Source: JANXXV01 sp038230275 (GTDB taxonomy: Bacteria > Acidobacteriota > Terriglobia > Bryobacterales > Bryobacteraceae). Taken from it: DNA of 7,488 nucleotides. Made by a program: the position numbers and the translations under genes. The first letter of the stretch is position 1, and each line of letters begins with the position of its first letter. The notes beneath the pieces were generated by a model. That model worked only from the letters and a program-made list of their open reading frames with translations, was not told the DNA's origin and made no database searches. The stretch is from the NCBI GenBank assembly GCA_038230275.1, contig JBBRNO010000217.1:1-7488 (forward strand). Reading direction: 5' to 3'. Shown here one piece after another: positions 1-6,247 of this stretch.

Positions 1-147
1 CTGGGCAATTCGTATTCGGTGACTTACTATCCGCAGACGAATCCGAACGAAGGTTTCCGCAAGATTGAGGTGCAGATCACGTCGGATGTCGGCAAGAAGT
101 ATCGAGTAAGAGCACGGCCTGGATATCGTCCGCGCGGCGGCTTCTAG
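1..147 (+). CDS. VWFA-related domain protein, C-terminal end (partial)
   Basis: Only the last 48 codons are in the window; frame 1 is open from base 1 to a TAG at 145-147. The peptide contains YSVTYYPQTNP, then FRKIEVQI, and closes with KYRVRARPGYRPRGGF. This arrangement (a Y-x-Y-x-P strand, an 'fR.I.V.v' strand, then 'VRaRpGY') is the usual C-terminus of the VWFA-related proteins that occur in many copies in Acidobacteriota. Those are generally exported proteins with a von Willebrand factor A-like fold, and their role is poorly known. The VWA domain itself and any metal-binding site lie outside the window. It converges on the minus-strand barrel gene with 60 bases between the stops. The family call is fairly sure from the tail; the specific function is unknown. 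Confidence 0.75.
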   Translation: MGNSYSVTYYPQTNPNEGFRKIEVQITSDVGKKYRVRARPGYRPRGGF

Positions 148-154
148 TTCTAAA

Positions 155-171
155 GAGCGTGGAAACCGCTC
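155..171. terminator. Weak hairpin between convergent genes
   Basis: GAGCG (155-159) and CGCTC (167-171) can pair around a 7-base loop in the 60-base gap between two converging stop codons. No T-run follows on the + strand; on the minus strand the stem is followed by only CTTTA. The position suits a terminator, but the stem is short and the tail poor, so this is a weak candidate only. Confidence 0.2.
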
Positions 172-207
172 CCTGACGGTCACGGCTCGGTTGGCGACGA
201 GCTGAGC

Positions 208-1485
208 TTAGAACGAATAGCTCTGGAACACGTAGAAATAGAGCGTATGCGGGTTTGGTGTGGTGTTCTTTAAGAACTCGCCGGGCATTAACTTGGCTAC
301 GCCGCTGCCGAACATCAGGCCCTTCACCAACTGATACGTGCCGAACAGATCGAACTCCTGTCCCACATGCCGTCCGGCAGTGCCCTTGGCGGACCGCACA
401 ATGCTCTTGCCGCTGCCATCGTAGAGCGAGTCCGTTGCACTGGCCAGCCACCAGTTGTCGTACATGAAATTGGCATTCAGGTGTTTCGTCAACGGCACTG
501 TGGTCAGTGAGCGCAGGTCGTGAATATTGCGCCAGCCAAAAAGGTCGGCGTGACCGAATTTGTCGTGATTGGCGGCGTAGAGTTGATCGAAAGTGGTCTC
601 TCTGGCCGGGTCTTTCCCGCTATCTCCGGAAGCGTAGATGTACTGCACGGAGATGTTAACCTTGCCGAATGTCTTGCTAATATCGCCGAACGCGCCGAAC
701 CCGCGATGTTGCTTGAGGCTGTTCTTGCCAGTCTGGAATGCCTCCTCCGTTTTGTACCGGATGCCGCCGGGAAGCGTGCCCGCGATGTTCCCGCCGAAGG
801 TGTTGATGGCGAGGGTGCCGGGGAGCGTGAATCCGCCAGGGCGATTTTGATCGCGTCTCAGGATGTACATGTCGACGGTCGCCTTTGGCACAAAGTGTAG
901 AAACGTATTGTAGACCCCCCACAAGCGGTCGCCCAATCGCGGCTTGTTAAACGCGTCCGGCTTTACATCCACCATGGAAATGATCAGGAATTCGAGCCGT
1001 GCGACGCTGGAGCGGTGATAGAGCCGGGCCGCATCGTAGGTGCGTGAGGTATTTCTCCACTGCGGCACGCCGATCACCCGGCCGTCGCCCAGGTTGAAGC
1101 TCTGACGCCCGGCGATTGCACCGAACCCCTTCTTATCGGGAAAGAACTCGGCGTAAGCCTCGTGCAGGTCCAAGGTGTCTCGCGCGGATGTGGGCGCCAC
1201 GCCGCCATACTCGGGCGCTCTGCTGTCCTGCCCTACCGCGGTAAGTTTTAACCACTCCGCCGCTTTAAACTGCGCGCCGATCCGGGTGCGAAACAGCGGG
1301 TTCTGCAAATCGGCGGAGCGGCCGAAATTATTGTCCGCGCGCGTCTCAAACCGGGTGCGGAATTCGAACGTGAGCTTGAGACGGTTACCGGTCTCGGCGG
1401 CAAGATACTTATTCACTTCCGCGCCGGGGTCCTGTGCGAGTGCGGCGGAAAGTGTTCCAAGTGCAACAATGGAACTGAACTTCAT
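208..1485 (-). CDS. Alginate export family outer-membrane beta-barrel protein
   Basis: This 425-residue protein belongs, by its pattern, to the alginate export (AlgE-like) outer-membrane porin family. Residues 1-17 look like a short Sec signal peptide (hydrophobic, ending SAALA before QDP). The mature part has alternating barrel strands rich in R, F and Y. The clearest signature is near residues 127-155: GRQSF, then LGDGRVIG, WRNTSRTYDAARL, matching the 'GRQ..GDGR.IG..WRN..RT.DAAR' segment of the family. The C-terminus ends in YVFQSYSF with a terminal Phe, as expected for recognition by the BAM machinery. Length is close to the family norm. ATG 1485 is the first start after an in-frame stop. 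No alginate synthesis genes are visible, so the substrate is unknown; many acidobacterial members are probably general anion or oligosaccharide porins (inference). Confidence 0.85.
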   Translation of the reverse strand: MKFSSIVALGTLSAALAQDPGAEVNKYLAAETGNRLKLTFEFRTRFETRADNNFGRSADLQNPLFRTRIGAQFKAAEWLKLTAVGQDSRAPEYGGVAPTSARDTLDLHEAYAEFFPDKKGFGAIAGRQSFNLGDGRVIGVPQWRNTSRTYDAARLYHRSSVARLEFLIISMVDVKPDAFNKPRLGDRLWGVYNTFLHFVPKATVDMYILRRDQNRPGGFTLPGTLAINTFGGNIAGTLPGGIRYKTEEAFQTGKNSLKQHRGFGAFGDISKTFGKVNISVQYIYASGDSGKDPARETTFDQLYAANHDKFGHADLFGWRNIHDLRSLTTVPLTKHLNANFMYDNWWLASATDSLYDGSGKSIVRSAKGTAGRHVGQEFDLFGTYQLVKGLMFGSGVAKLMPGEFLKNTTPNPHTLYFYVFQSYSF

Positions 1486-1491
1486 TTCCTC
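1486..1491 (-). promoter_or_regulatory. Closely spaced ribosome binding site of the barrel gene
   Basis: Reading on the minus strand, GAGGAA lies directly before the ATG at 1485, so the GAGG core is only 2 bases from the start codon. That is closer than usual. No other in-frame start lies between this ATG and the stop of the DinB remnant, so the start is kept. Ribosomes reaching the DinB stop 15 bases upstream could also help initiation. Confidence 0.4.
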
Positions 1492-1500
1492 GATGCTATC

Positions 1501-1898
1501 TCATGTCCTCTTTAACAATGCGATTTGGCCCGCGTGATAGAGAGTGTGTTGCACCACGCCATGCAGCAGGAAATAGACGGAGTAGTCTTTGCCGGGGCAG
1601 GTGGCGTTTAGCTGTTCATCCTTAGACAGTGGCGGTGAGGCCGGCGAGCGTCTCTTGTTTTTGCGCCAGCGCCCGCACTGCATCCTGCCATGCCCGATCG
1701 CCCAACCCTGTGTACCGCGACATCGGCTCAGGCGGCAATGTGGAGTGCAAGTTCCCAAATGCTGTGAGCTCCGGCGATAAGCGGGGCGGCGGCCTGCTGC
1801 CAGCCGACGCCGTTGAGAAGTTCCATCACCGAAGGGCCATGCCACGCCTCGCCGTGGATGCTTCGGCGAAGTTGATCCGCAATCCGGCTCGATTCCAT
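1501..1898 (-). pseudogene. DinB-family protein, broken over three reading frames
   Basis: DinB/YfiT-like proteins are four-helix-bundle putative metalloenzymes with three metal-binding histidines. Here the pieces lie in order but in three minus-strand frames. Piece A (ATG at 1898 to TGA at 1728-1730) reads MESSRIADQLRRSI, GEAWHGPSV, then HSIWELALHIAA, and stops where the family normally has Trp. Piece B (about 1729-1625, TAA at 1622-1624) reads DRAWQDAVRALAQKQETLAG, the third helix. Piece C (about 1629 to TGA at 1501-1503) reads LSKDEQL, CPGKDYSVYFLLHG, QHTLYHAGQIALLKR, the typical C-terminus. The spacing from HIAA to the AWQ helix is roughly 20 residues shorter than I expect for the family, suggesting an internal deletion at the A/B junction. 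A further small indel lies at B/C. Both shifts equal a net loss of 2 or gain of 1 base modulo 3. All three conserved His codons remain. It could also reflect sequencing or assembly errors. Confidence 0.8.
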
Positions 1899-1908
1899 TT
1901 GGGTATTG

Positions 1909-1936
1909 TTGCAAAGAGGCCCGGCGAAGATACAAT
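1909..1936 (+). promoter_or_regulatory. Candidate sigma70-type promoter of the + strand cluster
   Basis: TTGCAA (1909-1914, 4 of 6 to TTGACA) and TACAAT (1931-1936, 5 of 6 to TATAAT) are separated by 16 bases in the 47-base divergent gap. Transcription would start only about 3 bases before the ATG at 1946, giving a nearly leaderless mRNA. No convincing Shine-Dalgarno precedes that ATG, which is consistent with this, but the match could be chance. Confidence 0.35.
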
Positions 1937-1945
1937 GGACCACAA

Positions 1946-3649
1946 ATGAAGCGCATCGCCTTCGGCGCACTATTACTTATGGCCCAGATTCCCGCGATCC
2001 CACAGAGCCGTTCCCACGCCCGGTCCATGGTGATCGGCACTTCCGGTATTGTCGCTACTTCTCAGCCGCTGGCGTCGCAGGCGGGCGCGCAGGTGCTTGC
2101 CCGCGGAGGCAGCGCGGTGGATGCGGCCATTGCGGCGAATGCGGTGCTGGGCGTAACCGAGCCGATGATGGATGGAATCGGCGGCGACCTGTTCGCCATC
2201 TATTGGGAAGCCAAGACGGGCAAGCTGACGGCGATCAATGCCAGCGGTCCCGCGCCCGCGAAGTTGACACTGGAGTTCCTGAAGGAGAAGGGAAACAGCC
2301 GCATGCCGGACGCCGGCATTCACAGCGTGACGGTTCCGGGTGCGGTGGACGGATGGGACAAGATGCACCGCAAGTTCGGCCGGCTGCCGTGGAGTGAATT
2401 ATTCGACGCCGCGATCCACCATTCGGCAAACGGCTTTCCGGTGACGGAAACCATTCACGGCCACTGGCAGGATTCGCGTATGCAGCAGTCCATCCGTGCG
2501 AATGAGAACGCCCGGCGGGTGTATCTGCCGGGTGATGCCGCGCCGCAAGTTGGCGAGGTGTTCAAGAATCCAGGCCTGGCCCACGCGTTTCAGTTAATCG
2601 CTAAAGACGGGCCACGCACGGTGTACGAAGGCGAGATTGCGAAGGCGATTATAGCCACTTCGCAGCACCTTGGCGGCACCATGCAGCTTTCCGATCTAGC
2701 AAAATTTTCCTCGGAATGGGTGACGCCGATCTCTACGACTTACCGCGACTGGACCGTGTATGAAATGCCGCCCAATGGGCAAGGCATTGCCGCCTTGCAG
2801 ATGTTGAACGTGCTTGAGAATTTTCGCGTTAACGATCATGAACTGCTGAGTGCGGAGACATTTCACACGCGGATTGAAGCAATGAAGCTGGCTTACGCGG
2901 ACCTTGGTTTCATTGCCGACCAGCGGTTCGGCAAGGTTCCAGTAGAAGGGATGCTTTCCAAGACTTATGCCAAGCAGAGGGCGGCGCTGCTTGATTCCGA
3001 GCGTGCGCGATGCTACGTCAGCGCGGGTGATCCGCCCACTACGTCGAACACCGTTTATCTGGCGGTGATCGACAAGGATGGCAACATTGCGTCGTGGATC
3101 CAAAGCATCGCCAGCGTGTGGGGTTCGGGCGTGGTGGTAGACGGCATGGGCTTCGCGCTGCAGAATCGCGGGTCCTACTTCGACTTTGATGCGAATCACC
3201 CAAACCGGTTGGAACCGGGCAAGCGGCCACGCCACAGCATTATTCCCGCCTTCATGGAGAAGGGCGATTTGCATATGGGCTTCGGCATCATGGGCGGATC
3301 CAATCAACCAATGGCCCATGCGCAATTCGTTTCCAACTTCGTGGACTACGGCATGAACATTCAAGCGGCCTTGGAAGCTCCGCGGTTCACCAAAGTGTAC
3401 ACGGGCGGCTGCGATTTGATGGTGGAGGGACGCGTGCCGCAGGCGGTTCGCGAGGGCCTGACGCAGAAGGGACACGACTTGACGGTGCTGAGCGATTACT
3501 CGACCGGCATGGGCCGGGGACAGGTGGTGCTGCGCGATGCCAAGGCGCAGGTGAACTACGCGGCGTCGTCCCCGCGCGGTGATGGGTCGGCCATTCCGGA
3601 GCCCGCGCCCTCTGTACTGCCGGCCAAGCCAAAAAGTAAGCGACAATAG
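1946..3649 (+). CDS. Gamma-glutamyltransferase family protein (YwrD-like clade), secreted
   Basis: This 567-residue Ntn-hydrolase is made as a precursor that should cleave itself to free a catalytic Thr. Residues 1-20 are a signal peptide, so it probably acts in the periplasm or outside. The large-subunit part has GSAVDAAIAANAVLGV (55-70) and GIGGDLFAIYW (77-87). The processing site is SNT/VYLAVIDKDGN with Thr369 aligned to the E. coli nucleophile Thr391. Later come KRPRHSIIP (426-434) and GIMGGSNQP (447-455), followed by a Pro/Lys-rich tail. In classical GGT an Arg (R114 in E. coli) and a Ser-Ser pair bind the gamma-glutamyl group. Here those positions read Ser100 and His430-Ser431, as in YwrD-type homologues, so true glutathione or gamma-glutamyl transfer activity is doubtful; an acylase or hydrolase on another amide is possible. 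First gene of the + cluster, 9 bases before the bacilliredoxin. Confidence 0.88.
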   Translation: MKRIAFGALLLMAQIPAIPQSRSHARSMVIGTSGIVATSQPLASQAGAQVLARGGSAVDAAIAANAVLGVTEPMMDGIGGDLFAIYWEAKTGKLTAINASGPAPAKLTLEFLKEKGNSRMPDAGIHSVTVPGAVDGWDKMHRKFGRLPWSELFDAAIHHSANGFPVTETIHGHWQDSRMQQSIRANENARRVYLPGDAAPQVGEVFKNPGLAHAFQLIAKDGPRTVYEGEIAKAIIATSQHLGGTMQLSDLAKFSSEWVTPISTTYRDWTVYEMPPNGQGIAALQMLNVLENFRVNDHELLSAETFHTRIEAMKLAYADLGFIADQRFGKVPVEGMLSKTYAKQRAALLDSERARCYVSAGDPPTTSNTVYLAVIDKDGNIASWIQSIASVWGSGVVVDGMGFALQNRGSYFDFDANHPNRLEPGKRPRHSIIPAFMEKGDLHMGFGIMGGSNQPMAHAQFVSNFVDYGMNIQAALEAPRFTKVYTGGCDLMVEGRVPQAVREGLTQKGHDLTVLSDYSTGMGRGQVVLRDAKAQVNYAASSPRGDGSAIPEPAPSVLPAKPKSKRQ

Positions 3650-3658
3650 AAGAATCCA

Positions 3659-4090
3659 ATGAGATATCCAGAACAGTTGATTGTCCCCATGCGGGAAGAT
3701 TTGACGCGTCACGGTGTGATGGAGACACGGACGCCGGAAGAAGTGGACCAACTTTTAGGCCCTAACAGCGGCACGGTGATGATGGTGGTGAACTCGGTGT
3801 GCGGTTGCGCGGCGGGAAAAGCGCGGCCGGGCATTGCCGCCTCTTTGAAGCATTCCACCCTACCTGACAAGGTGGCGACCGTATTCGCGGGTGGCGACGT
3901 GGAAGCGGTGGCGCGCGTTCGGGAACTTTCGGCGGGATTGCCGCCGTCGTCTCCTTCGGTGCTGTTGTTCCGCAATGGCAAGCCGGTGTACATGCTGCAC
4001 CGCCATCAGATTGAAGGCAGGCAGGCGCCGGAAATTGCGCAACTGCTCACGCAGGCGTTTGATCAACACTGCGTCAAACAGAACGCCTGA
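3659..4090 (+). CDS. Bacilliredoxin, BrxA/BrxB (YphP/YqiW) family
   Basis: A 143-residue thioredoxin-fold protein that matches the bacilliredoxin family in length and pattern: N-terminal RYPEQLIVPMREDL, then VNSVCGCAAGKARPG around residues 44-58, and a C-terminal half with PPSSPSVLLFRNGKPVYMLHRH. The CGC motif is Cys48-Gly49-Cys50, corresponding to the CGC of Bacillus subtilis BrxA/BrxB, with the first Cys as the expected nucleophile. In Bacillus these cytoplasmic proteins remove bacillithiol from S-bacillithiolated proteins after oxidative stress. Whether this organism makes bacillithiol cannot be seen here, so another low-molecular-weight thiol is possible. The ATG is 9 bases after the upstream stop with only a weak purine stretch (AGAAGAA), and its stop overlaps the next start by one base. 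The BrxA versus BrxB choice cannot be made from sequence alone. Confidence 0.9.
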   Translation: MRYPEQLIVPMREDLTRHGVMETRTPEEVDQLLGPNSGTVMMVVNSVCGCAAGKARPGIAASLKHSTLPDKVATVFAGGDVEAVARVRELSAGLPPSSPSVLLFRNGKPVYMLHRHQIEGRQAPEIAQLLTQAFDQHCVKQNA

Positions 4091-4728
4091 TGCGCCCGGA
4101 ATTTGATGCCGTCGAGGCCCGGGTGCTTGGCGCCCTGGTTGAGAAGGAAATTACCACTCCGGAATACTACCCACTCACGTTGAACGCGTTGGTGAACGCT
4201 TGCAATCAGAAATCAAACCGTGAGCCGGTGGTCGCCTACGAGGAAGACACTGTGGCGGATGCGCTGGCTTCGCTAAAGGAAAAGAAGCTTTCTTTCACAC
4301 TCACCGGCGTGGGCATGCGCGTGCCGAAGTTCGGCCACCGCATGGTGGAGACCATGAACATGGGCCGCCGTGAGGTAGCCATTCTGTGCGAGCTGCTAAA
4401 CCGCGGTCCGCAAACGGTGGGTGAACTCCGCACCCGCAGTGAGCGTATGCACAAGTTCAGCGACTTGGATGAGGTGGAGTCTTGCCTGCGCGGATTAGCG
4501 GACCGGGAACCTCCGTTCGTAGTGCGGCTGGAGCGGCAAACCGGTATGAAGGAACCGCGCTGGGCGCATCTATTTTCGGGTGAGATTACCGAGATGCCCG
4601 TTGTGGCTACCAGTGAACCGGTGCGCGGCGATCGCGTCAGCACGCTGGAATACGAATTGAATCAGCTTCGGGATCGCGTGCAATTTCTGGAAGAACAGTT
4701 TCATGATTTCCAGAAGAAGTTCGAGTGA
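4090..4728 (+). CDS. yceH: YceH family protein (DUF480)
   Basis: This 212-residue protein is recognisably YceH, with nearly the same length as the E. coli protein. Conserved blocks include EARVLGALVEKEITTPEYYP (9-28), NACNQKSNREPV (36-47), a second winged-helix half with RREVAILCELLNRGPQTVGE and LRTRSERMHKFSDLDEVES, and then PPFVVRLERQ and HLFSGE. Members fold as two tandem winged helices, suggesting nucleic acid binding, but their biological role is not established. Residues 182-212 form a likely coiled coil (RVSTLEYELNQLRDRV then a charged end), which could mediate dimerisation. Its ATG overlaps the bacilliredoxin stop (TGATG), and its own TGA overlaps the next GTG start (GTGA), so translation is probably coupled on both sides. 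No signal peptide; cytoplasmic. Confidence 0.93.
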   Translation: MRPEFDAVEARVLGALVEKEITTPEYYPLTLNALVNACNQKSNREPVVAYEEDTVADALASLKEKKLSFTLTGVGMRVPKFGHRMVETMNMGRREVAILCELLNRGPQTVGELRTRSERMHKFSDLDEVESCLRGLADREPPFVVRLERQTGMKEPRWAHLFSGEITEMPVVATSEPVRGDRVSTLEYELNQLRDRVQFLEEQFHDFQKKFE

Positions 4729-5291
4729 CCGGCGCGATCCTGCTAACGCACGGCGCAGGTTCCGATTGCGACTCGCCGTTACTGCTGAATTTGGACCGAG
4801 CCTTCACCGCGGCCGGATGGAAGGTGGCCCGGTACAACCTGCCTTACCGCCAGCGCCGGCCCACCGGCCCACCGGTGCGCGGCGGAGCGGAACTGGACCG
4901 CTTGGGACTGGCTTCTGAAGTGGACTCGCTTCGTGGGCAGGGCTTTGGTCCGGTGTTTCTGGGAGGCCACTCCTACGGGGGCCGGCAATCCACGATTCTG
5001 GCCTCCAGTCAACCCGCGCTGGCCGATGGGTTATTGCTGCTTTCCTATCCGCTGCATCCGCCACGGAAGCCGGAGGAATTGCGGACGGCGCACTTTCCCG
5101 AACTGCGAACGCCATCGTTATTCGTGCATGGTACGCGCGATGCATTCGGCTCCATCGCGGAAATGGAAACGGCGCTGCAATTGATACCTGCCAGGCACCG
5201 GCTGGTACCGCTGGAGGGTGCCGGACACGAGTTGAGAAATGCCAGCACGATTGTGCCGGCATTTCTCGATTTCTTCGCGCGATTGCGCTGA
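4725..5291 (+). CDS. Alpha/beta-hydrolase, KANL3/Tex30-type
   Basis: A compact 188-residue alpha/beta-hydrolase. It begins AILLTHGAGSD, the strand and oxyanion-hole region (HGAG at 9-12). The nucleophile elbow is GGHSYGGR with Ser83. After it comes LLLLSYPLHPP (103-113), a signature of the KANL3/Tex30-like group, then LFVHGTRDAFG with acid Asp139 and EGAGHEL with His168. The catalytic triad Ser83-Asp139-His168 is therefore intact. The length suits this lid-less subgroup, whose bacterial members have no settled substrate; an esterase or thioesterase role is possible. There is no signal peptide. The GTG start overlaps the yceH stop by 4 bases (GTGA), supporting this start through translational coupling. 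Its 3' end carries an unusually strong hairpin (5229-5272), and an 8-base tandem repeat lies at 4856-4875. Confidence 0.87.
   Translation: MTGAILLTHGAGSDCDSPLLLNLDRAFTAAGWKVARYNLPYRQRRPTGPPVRGGAELDRLGLASEVDSLRGQGFGPVFLGGHSYGGRQSTILASSQPALADGLLLLSYPLHPPRKPEELRTAHFPELRTPSLFVHGTRDAFGSIAEMETALQLIPARHRLVPLEGAGHELRNASTIVPAFLDFFARLR
4856..4875. repeat. 8-base tandem repeat inside the hydrolase gene
   Basis: CCGGCCCA occurs twice head to tail (4856-4863, 4864-4871), followed by a partial third copy CCGG (4872-4875). It encodes the RRPTGPPV stretch. The unit is not a multiple of three, so slippage by one unit would shift the frame. Confidence 0.6.
5229..5272. other. Long imperfect inverted repeat (hairpin) within the hydrolase 3' end
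   Basis: GAGAAATGCC (5234-5243) is perfectly complementary to GGCATTTCTC (5258-5267). Inside it, after one A/C mismatch, GCAC (5245-5248) pairs with GTGC (5253-5256) around a GATT loop. Outside it, RNA pairing can continue through G-U and A-U pairs to 5229/5272. The result is about 19 pairs with one mismatch and a four-base loop. It starts just after the catalytic His codon (CAC, 5226-5228) and ends 19 bases before the stop codon. The + strand downstream is GATTTCTTC, only moderately T-rich. It could be an internal terminator or attenuator, an RNA processing or stability element, or chance. Confidence 0.7.
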
Positions 5292-5311
5292 GCCGGGCAT
5301 TGAAGAATAAT

Positions 5312-5316
5312 GGGGG
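5312..5316 (+). promoter_or_regulatory. Possible ribosome binding site deciding the isomerase start
   Basis: GGGGG stands 4 bases before the ATG at 5321. An upstream in-frame TTG at 5300 has no clear Shine-Dalgarno, and starting there would put seven extra residues before the Tat signal. The ATG is therefore preferred, although the site is not a canonical AGGAGG. Confidence 0.3.
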
Positions 5317-5320
5317 CTGC

Positions 5321-6247
5321 ATGTTGAGACGACGAGAATTCCTGGCCACTGCTTTCGCCGCACCACTGCTTGCCGCGAAGAATCACATCGGGCGTTCCCG
5401 ATTCAGCTTTATCACCGACGAGGCCGCGGCTACGCCGGCTGACGCCATTGCCTTCGCCCACAAGTACGAACTGCAATCTGTGGAGTTGCGCGAAGTACCC
5501 GGCGCGAAGGTGCATTACTGCAAGCTTCCGGAAGCGGAACTCAAGATCGCCGCCAAGGAATTCAAAGACAACGGGCTAAAAGTATCGTTCTTCAATTCGC
5601 CCTACCTCAAGATCACTTTGCCAGGCACCGAACCGATTCGGCGACGGACGGAAGCGCCCGGCGTGCGGGAAAAAAGGATAGCGCGCGACCAGGCGGAATT
5701 CGACCGGCGCATTGACGACTTGCACCAGGGCATCCGCGCCGCGCAGATTCTGGGTGCGGCGCAGATGCGATTGTTCACATTTTCGCGCGTGGCGGAACCG
5801 GCGAAGGTGGAACAGCGCATCGCCGAAATCCTGGGCGAGATGGCGCATGTGGCTCAGCAGGAAGGCATGAAAATTCTGGTGGAGAACGAGGGTTCGTGCA
5901 ACGTGGCCACCAGCCCGGAACTGGCATCCATGGTGAAGCTGCTGCCCGAGAAGAGCGTCGGGCTCAACTGGGATCCCCACAACGCGTTCGGTGCTCCGTT
6001 CAAGGAAATTGCGTATCCGGATGGATATCAGGTGCTGCCGAAAAAGCGCATCGGCAATTTGCAGACCAAGGGCAAGAGTTTGCTGGAAGCCACTGAGAAG
6101 ATCGATTGGACCAGCATTTTTCGTGCGCTTGAGAAAGACGGATACCAGGGGCAGATCGGCCTGGAGACTCACTATTTCGATGGGACTAAGATTGAGAAGT
6201 CACACCTCTCGATGCAGGAAATGCTCAGGATCGCGGAGACTTCGTAG
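5321..6247 (+). CDS. Sugar phosphate isomerase/epimerase-like TIM-barrel protein, Tat-exported
   Basis: From ATG 5321 the protein has 308 residues. It opens MLRRREFLATAFAAPLLAA, a twin-arginine signal (RRxFL) with a hydrophobic core, so a folded, probably metal-containing enzyme is likely exported. The rest fits the xylose isomerase-like / AP endonuclease 2-type TIM barrel: SVELRE (53-58), KILVENEG with Glu188, GLNWDPHNAFG with Asp218 and Asn221, and QIGLETHYFDG with Glu282. Glu188, Asp218 and Glu282 sit where metal ligands usually lie. The strand that commonly reads 'HxKD' here reads NLQTKGKS, with Gln248 where His is usual. Such exported members are common in Acidobacteriota and Planctomycetota, generally with unknown sugar substrates. 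It sits 29 bases after the hydrolase, and its TAG overlaps the next GTG by one base. A TTG start at 5300 is a weaker alternative. Confidence 0.85.
   Translation: MLRRREFLATAFAAPLLAAKNHIGRSRFSFITDEAAATPADAIAFAHKYELQSVELREVPGAKVHYCKLPEAELKIAAKEFKDNGLKVSFFNSPYLKITLPGTEPIRRRTEAPGVREKRIARDQAEFDRRIDDLHQGIRAAQILGAAQMRLFTFSRVAEPAKVEQRIAEILGEMAHVAQQEGMKILVENEGSCNVATSPELASMVKLLPEKSVGLNWDPHNAFGAPFKEIAYPDGYQVLPKKRIGNLQTKGKSLLEATEKIDWTSIFRALEKDGYQGQIGLETHYFDGTKIEKSHLSMQEMLRIAETS

Noticed and set aside
520..900. Open + strand frame of 126 codons opposite the barrel gene
   Set aside because: It lies wholly antisense to a well-supported outer-membrane protein, its composition resembles a complementary-strand shadow, and it has no recognisable motif or start context.
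1501..1898. Programmed ribosomal frameshifting in the DinB region
   Set aside because: Two shifts would be needed, no clear slippery heptamer is seen at either junction, and the first junction also appears to lack sequence. Decay or sequence error is simpler.
1906..2397. Open + strand frame of 163 codons overlapping the GGT-family start
   Set aside because: The peptide is Arg/Gly-rich, out-of-frame translation of the GGT coding sequence and has no family features.
3530..3550. CTGCGC/GCGCAG inverted repeat near the 3' end of the GGT-family gene
   Set aside because: A six-base GC-rich stem with a 9-base loop is expected by chance in coding DNA of this composition, and no T-run follows.
2696..3751. 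Long minus-strand open frame (351 codons) opposite the GGT-family gene
   Set aside because: The + strand frame carries all the GGT-family motifs. The antisense frame is rich in His and Arg without domain character, as expected for a shadow in a GC-rich gene.
5300..5320. TTG start for the isomerase, adding seven residues
   Set aside because: The ATG at 5321 gives a clean Tat signal (MLRRREFLAT) with a G-rich stretch at usable spacing, while the TTG has no supporting site.
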